A stretch of DNA of 10,693 nt. It comes from Pseudomonadota bacterium (GTDB lineage Bacteria; Myxococcota; UBA9042; PHBI01). How positions within the stretch are numbered: the first letter of the stretch is position 1; every line of letters starts with the position of its first letter. The notes below the pieces were generated by a model that was not told the DNA's origin, did no database searches, and saw nothing but the letters and a program-made list of their open reading frames with translations. Made by a program: the position numbers and the translations under genes. This document shows, in pieces, positions 7,601 to 10,693 of the stretch. The DNA lies in NCBI GenBank assembly GCA_005772945.1, contig SXIE01000372.1, positions 1-10,693 on the forward strand, in the 5' to 3' direction.

Positions 7601-8005
7601 GTGGCGACCGACACCACGAGCGCATTCTCGGCGCGCGCGAGCGATCACGCCGACAACGTCTCGGACTGCTCGGCCGCGATGTTCTACACCCACGACGGGA
7701 TCGCGCCGGCGATCCCGGTCTTCACCACGAGCCCGCTGCGACGCTCCAACTCGGTCCATGCGCCGTTGGTCGCCGGCAACGTCCCCGGCGAGAGCGCGGG
7801 CACGGTCACGATCTGGACCGGCGCCGCGTGCACGGGCCAGCCGACGACGGTCACGCTCGGCGCGGACGGCACCTTCGCCGAGGCGGTCGACGTCGGAACC
7901 GCGGACGTCCAAGCGAGCTTCTCGGCGATGGCGACCGACCCCGCGGGCAATGCGTCCGCCTGCTCGAGCCCCGTCCTCTACGACTACGACATCACGCCGC
8001 CGCCG
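4501..8005 (+). repeat. Twelve tandem Ig-like domain repeats (protein-level)
   Basis: Twelve units of 287-304 bases begin near 4501, 4796, 5083, 5387, 5681, 5969, 6263, 6557, 6845, 7133, 7424 and 7718. Each follows the plan P-x-SP ... PxVxGxAEAGAxVxLY ... C-x-G ... F-x-V-x-V-x-x-N-A-x-T ... A-x-D-x-A-G-N-x-S-x-C ... YVHD-x-x-A-P. Two Cys per unit are well conserved, suggesting one disulfide per domain. The units are clearly diverged from each other at DNA level, so the array looks old rather than recently amplified. The first unit contains the frameshift. Confidence 0.88.
4610..4618 (+). other. Run of nine C with a one-base frameshift
   Basis: The run follows G4609. Upstream reading is GCC CCC CCC CGC; downstream repeat sequence (GCG GTC GCG TCC, then GAVDAQGIFRMPIL) is in the frame that starts at 4619. 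Eight C instead of nine would join Ala-Pro-Pro directly to Ala-Val-Ala-Ser and restore a continuous protein. The site is the longest single-base run I see in the window. It could be a sequencing or assembly error, a genuine inactivating insertion, phase variation, or a +1 ribosomal slip with a proline tRNA re-pairing on an identical CCC. Confidence 0.85.
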
Positions 8006-10624
8006 CCGCCCACCGCGGTCGCGCCCGCGGTCACCACGGTCACGATGTCCGCGATGAAGCCGACCTGGACCGCGCCCGCGGCGCCCGACAACCGCACCGC
8101 GACGTCCGACCTGCGCTATGTCCTCTGCCGCTCGGAGGCCTGCGAGGCGGCCGACTGCGACTTCGTCGATCTCGGCGATCCGCAGTACGCGACCACCACG
8201 ACGGGCAATCAGCTCGACCTCGGCACGATCGGCGGGCTGAGCGCGAACCGGCGCTACTACTTCGCGCTGCGCGCGCTCGACGAGGCGGGCAACCTGAGTG
8301 GGACGCGCTCGAACGTCGTGTCGGCCAAGACGCTGGGCCTCAACGGCGCGGCCGATCTGTACGTCGGCGATCAGGCGACCGTCGTGCGCATCGCCAGCAA
8401 CGCGGCGGTGAACAACCCGCCCGTCAAGTGGGGCAGCGGTACGGTCCCGGTCATCGTTCATCCGGCGCAGTACAGCCTGAGCAGCGACCACAGCTGCGCG
8501 CTGAACCGCAGCGGGGTTGCTTATTGCTGGGGACAGAACTTGCACGGCCAGCTCGGCAACGACTCGTTTGTCAGCTCGCCGAGCGTCGCGGTGGGGGTGG
8601 TGATCACCGCGGGAACGTGCGGCCCGGACGGGGCTTCGTTCTGCGCCTGGAAGCAGATCGACGTGGGACTCGGGCACACGTGCGGACTCTTGAACGACGG
8701 CACCGTGCGCTGCTGGGGGCGCGACGGGAACGGCCAGGGTGGCAACGGCTCGGCCAGCGGCGACGCGCAGAAGAAGGCGGTCAAGGTCGTGACGGACGCG
8801 GAGGCGACGACGCCACTCGATCGCGTCGTGCAGATCGCCGTGGGCGACGACTTCGCCTGCGCGCTGCGCACCGACGGCGCGGTGTGGTGCTGGGGCTACA
8901 ACGGCAGCGGCCAGCTGGGCCTGGGCGGAAGCGGCATCGTCGCGCGCACGTACGCGGTGCCGACGCTGGCCACCGACATGACGCAGATCGTCGCGGGCCA
9001 GGAGCACGCGTGCGGCCTCCACGGCGACGGGACGGTCGCGTGCTGGGGCCGGAATGCCTCCGGCGAGCTCGGAGACGGCACGAGCCCGACGGCGTCGACC
9101 GCGCCGGTCACCGTCAGTGGAGTCGACAACGCCATGCTACTCGGGACCGGTCGCCTTCATACCTGCGCCGTGTTGGCCGATGGAACGGCGAAGTGCTGGG
9201 GCAGCGACACGGCGGCGGAGTGCGGCGCGGGCGCGGCGCAGGCGGGCGGGCGGGCCACGCCGGTCGTCGTGACCACCAACGGCGACCCGGGAAGCCCGCT
9301 TCAGAACATCGTCCAGATCGGCGGCGGAGACGGCTTCACATGCGCGCGCCTGGCCGACGGGACGGTGCGCTGCTGGGGGCTCGACACGGGAAACCGCCTC
9401 GGAAATGGCGGCACCGACCAGACCACGGCGACCCCGACAACCGCGGTGATGGCGCCCGTCGTGGCTGGCGCGATCGATGTGAGCCTCGATCACGAGCACG
9501 GCTGCGCGCTCGCGACGGACGGCACGGCGCGCTGCTGGGGGCGCGACGAGGACGGCCAGCTCGGGACGAGCGATCCGCTGCCCGCGACGCCGACGTATGC
9601 GCTGCCGGTGGCCGTCGGGGCGGGCCCGGGGCCCATCAAGAACATCGAGACCGGCGCGGGCCATTCGTGCGCGGTCGATGGTGGCGGGCGGGTGTGGTGC
9701 TGGGGGCGGAACGCCGACGGGCAGCTCGGCCTCGGCGATGTGAGTGCGCGGACGACGCCCGCGTTGGTGCCGGATCTCGTCCATGTCAAGGCGCTGCAGC
9801 TCGGCGAGGCCGCGACCTGCGCGCTGACCGCAGAGGGGAGCGTCTGGTGCTGGGGTCGCAACGGCGGGACGAGCGCCGACGGGCGTCTCATCCCCGGGAG
9901 CGGCCAGCTGCAGGTCCTCGCGCCCGCGCAGGTGACCGGGTTCGGCGGCGGCCGGATCCGCGCGTTGGCGGTCGGCAAGGGCCACCAATGCGCCATCGAC
10001 ACGCATGGCGCGCCGTGGTGCTGGGGTTCGAACGGCACCAAACAGGCCGACCCACAGAGCGCGAACGCGATCATCGACACGCCGACCGAGGTGCGGATCA
10101 ACGTGACCCCTTCGGCAGGCGCGCCTGCCGTCGCCACGGCGATCGCGGTCACCCAAATATCGGCCGGTGGGCGCCACAGCTGCGGCGTCGTGCCGGACGG
10201 GCGCGCCGTGTGCTGGGGTGACAACGGGGCGAAGCAGCTGGGCTACACGGCGCCCGTCTATGGCGTGCCGTATGTCGGATCGTCGAGCCCCGCCAACCTC
10301 TTCAACGACGCCATCGCGATCACCACCGGGGGCCGCTCGAGCTGCGTGGTCCGCGCGTTCAGCAATGGCGTCGTGTGTTGCTGGGGATCGGACGCCGCGG
10401 GACAGCTCGGCAACGGCGGCAGCAACGTCGACAACGCAACACCGGTCGTCGCACTCGGCGTCACGCAGGGCGCGATGGTGTCCGGCGGCGACGACAATGT
10501 CTGTGTGACGTTGACGAACGGGCTCGTGGTCTGCGCCGGCGACAATGATGCGCGCGCGCTCCAGAACGCGAACCCTGAGACCCAGGACGCGAACGTCTTC
10601 GGCACGGCGACCTGCCTGCCGTGA
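4661..10624 (+). CDS. Giant multidomain surface protein, main part: Ig-like repeats, FN3-like, RCC1 repeats
   Basis: This frame carries the rest of the gene begun at 3526. The ATG at 4661 lies inside the first Ig-like domain, has no Shine-Dalgarno and no signal peptide, so it is unlikely to be a natural start; real coding sequence in this frame begins at 4619. If one C is removed upstream, the full protein is 2365 residues. In order it holds the end of Ig-like unit 1, units 2-12, a fibronectin-III-like domain with extra Cys (about 8006-8335, including LSANRRYYFALRALDEAGNLS), and thirteen RCC1-type blades (about 8340-10620). No C-terminal membrane anchor, LPxTG-like or MYXO-CTERM sorting motif is seen, so attachment would rest on the N-terminal lipid. 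Ig-like stalks with a beta-propeller head suggest an adhesin or ligand-binding surface protein; the ligand is unknown. A possible hairpin follows the stop. Confidence 0.88.
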   Translation: MPILVGDDTASVLRARAFDPRSGLDSDCTAVGFDYREDSTAPPAPALRRTEPASPATTTEFTLAGEAEPGAQIVLYADPACAAPTGLTAVASADGTFAVRAAVEANQTRTLYAGAFDAAGNASACSLGLGYVHDTIPPEAPVFDVTIPESPSASSTTPVLVGHAEAGATLRLFTTADCSGAALLDDADAVMVDEAGIFTVPVTVLPNAVTTFFGTLTDAAGNVSACAADGLTYIHDDLDPADPVLAGTSPGSPGNATQPTVFGQAEPFARVSLFLGDGCSGFRVGETRADDTGAWRVDATVAPNATTYFHGQAVDRAGRASACADPPLPYVHDDLAPDRPSVAGTTPRSPGRDASPEVVGTAEVGAVVTLYRDAACTVAANAAGIATTGTFAIPIAVATNTRTTLWTTATDAAANVSPCSSSSASYLHDDRAPIAPTLELTRPASPASTVTPVVTGLSEPDAAIAVYGDPQCAGEVPLGHAFADGDGIFEVVVTVAAEATSTLYATATDLAGNRSPCTTTHLTYTHDGSEPLVPAIVSADPPSPSRTSTAPTLAGTAEAGATVRIHRFADCADAPVASTTSTPNATFTVLVGVTPNAATVFYVDSVDAAQNVSPCGPQGFTYVHDDRAPAAPTFVSASPPSPNNDSTMPELRGTTEAGATVTIYNEAACVSPIGTVAGDAAGAFALTAQAATNAATAFHAVATDEAGNRSPCGALVAYVHDTAAPDAPTLTATAPIALGNTAEPDVLGIGEPDAIVRFFAGTTCSGSVIGTGSATGDGSIRVTVRVAENATSDLRATATDAVGNVSACSAPITYTNDTLAPARPSWTGSEPASPSRDATPRLVGQTDAGAAVELFVRSDCGGEALASANADADGVMAFDVEVGTPFSQTEFYALAIDAVGNRSACSDALVYVHDAIPPLAPVLTGPASPPAGNDTTPEVTGEVAEPGLRWVRVYPNVTCAGAAVAEVLEPDVHWTAPAITVATDTTSAFSARASDHADNVSDCSAAMFYTHDGIAPAIPVFTTSPLRRSNSVHAPLVAGNVPGESAGTVTIWTGAACTGQPTTVTLGADGTFAEAVDVGTADVQASFSAMATDPAGNASACSSPVLYDYDITPPPPPTAVAPAVTTVTMSAMKPTWTAPAAPDNRTATSDLRYVLCRSEACEAADCDFVDLGDPQYATTTTGNQLDLGTIGGLSANRRYYFALRALDEAGNLSGTRSNVVSAKTLGLNGAADLYVGDQATVVRIASNAAVNNPPVKWGSGTVPVIVHPAQYSLSSDHSCALNRSGVAYCWGQNLHGQLGNDSFVSSPSVAVGVVITAGTCGPDGASFCAWKQIDVGLGHTCGLLNDGTVRCWGRDGNGQGGNGSASGDAQKKAVKVVTDAEATTPLDRVVQIAVGDDFACALRTDGAVWCWGYNGSGQLGLGGSGIVARTYAVPTLATDMTQIVAGQEHACGLHGDGTVACWGRNASGELGDGTSPTASTAPVTVSGVDNAMLLGTGRLHTCAVLADGTAKCWGSDTAAECGAGAAQAGGRATPVVVTTNGDPGSPLQNIVQIGGGDGFTCARLADGTVRCWGLDTGNRLGNGGTDQTTATPTTAVMAPVVAGAIDVSLDHEHGCALATDGTARCWGRDEDGQLGTSDPLPATPTYALPVAVGAGPGPIKNIETGAGHSCAVDGGGRVWCWGRNADGQLGLGDVSARTTPALVPDLVHVKALQLGEAATCALTAEGSVWCWGRNGGTSADGRLIPGSGQLQVLAPAQVTGFGGGRIRALAVGKGHQCAIDTHGAPWCWGSNGTKQADPQSANAIIDTPTEVRINVTPSAGAPAVATAIAVTQISAGGRHSCGVVPDGRAVCWGDNGAKQLGYTAPVYGVPYVGSSSPANLFNDAIAITTGGRSSCVVRAFSNGVVCCWGSDAAGQLGNGGSNVDNATPVVALGVTQGAMVSGGDDNVCVTLTNGLVVCAGDNDARALQNANPETQDANVFGTATCLP
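8340..10621 (+). repeat. Thirteen RCC1-type beta-propeller repeats (protein-level)
   Basis: The core H-x-C-A-L-x-x-D-G-x-V-x-C-W-G-x-N-x-x-G-Q-L-G recurs with its second Cys codon at 8525, 8711, 8888, 9041, 9194, 9371, 9533, 9698, 9848, 10019, 10211, 10379 and 10532, a spacing of 50 to 64 residues. A Cys pair sits about eleven residues apart in each blade, fitting a disulfide per blade in an exported protein. The last unit is degenerate (VVCAGDN in place of CWG). Seven blades make one RCC1 propeller, so thirteen blades suggest two propellers with one blade completed from elsewhere. Confidence 0.9.
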
Positions 10625-10658
10625 GCGCCAAGAGTGGGCCGCCGCTGGGATCGGGCCG

Positions 10659-10674
10659 GCCGGATCACTCCGGC
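10659..10674. terminator. Short hairpin after the giant gene, weak terminator candidate
   Basis: GCCGGA (10659-10664) and TCCGGC (10669-10674) form a six-base stem with a TCAC loop, 35 bases after the giant gene's stop. There is no T tract. It overlaps the proposed stop codon of the minus-strand frame at the right edge, as expected for a convergent gene end. Confidence 0.3.
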
Positions 10675-10693
10675 AGGGGCAACGCCGCGCGCG
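10665..10693 (-). CDS. Possible C-terminal end of a minus-strand gene (runs off right edge)
   Basis: Reading the reverse strand from the right edge gives RAALPLPE and then TGA (complement of 10665-10667). Eight residues are too few to identify or prove a gene. The call rests on the acidic, Leu/Pro-type ending and the lack of any other gene in the last 69 bases. It may be chance. Confidence 0.25.

Noticed and set aside
4501..8005. CRISPR array or recently expanded DNA tandem repeat.
   Set aside because: The periodicity of about 290 bases is at protein level; the DNA units are diverged and contain no short identical repeats with spacers.
4586..9022. A 1478-codon open frame on the minus strand across the Ig-like region.
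   Set aside because: It is antisense to clear Ig-like repeats, its translation is dominated by Arg, Gly, Ala and Val without domain signatures, and such frames arise readily opposite high-GC genes with strong third-position bias.
7507..10221. A 904-codon plus-strand frame overlapping the RCC1 region.
   Set aside because: Its translation is Arg/Gly low-complexity sequence with none of the repeat structure that the true frame shows over the same bases.

Overview
The window is GC-rich DNA whose gene content points to a member of the Myxococcota, probably from the Polyangia side. The evidence is a very large surface protein with a MopE-type Asp/Cys motif and RCC1 repeats, a receptor-L-domain lipoprotein, and helical-N-terminus HNH-like genes, all of which are common in that phylum. 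This is inference from protein style, as no rRNA or marker gene is present. Coding strands here keep long open frames on the opposite strand, so most long antisense frames are composition artefacts.

Layout, left to right. (1) A minus-strand gene starts at about 263 and runs off the left edge; it resembles the N-terminus of myxobacterial HNH-endonuclease-like proteins. (2) A 362-bp gene-poor interval follows. It holds a TTGCA/TGCAA cluster, a perfect 18-bp palindrome (545-562) and a possible promoter placing transcription start almost on the next start codon. (3) A 206-residue helical protein of unknown function (626-1246, +) shares a short local motif with gene 1. (4) An alpha/beta-hydrolase (1344-2210, +) carries epoxide-hydrolase signatures. 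(5) A 9-bp-stem hairpin sits between the convergent ends of the hydrolase and (6) a 395-residue receptor-L-domain protein on the minus strand (2245-3432). (7) A 93-bp divergent spacer separates that gene from (8) a giant multidomain surface protein (3526-10624, +). (9) The last 69 bases may hold the very end of a minus-strand gene.

The giant gene dominates the window. Read straight, it is split by a one-base frameshift at a run of nine C (4610-4618). Removing one C gives a continuous 2365-residue product: lipoprotein-like signal, acidic linker, Cys-rich region, MopE-like motif, thrombospondin-3-like Asp repeats, twelve Ig-like domains of about 97 residues, one fibronectin-III-like domain and thirteen RCC1-type blades. 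The L-domain protein is transcribed divergently from it, and both have export signals, Asp/Glu-rich linkers and Cys-rich segments, so they may form a cell-surface pair.

I see no defence system, mobile element, CRISPR array, tRNA or rRNA. The points most worth following up are the poly-C frameshift in the giant gene and the palindrome next to the gene at 626.
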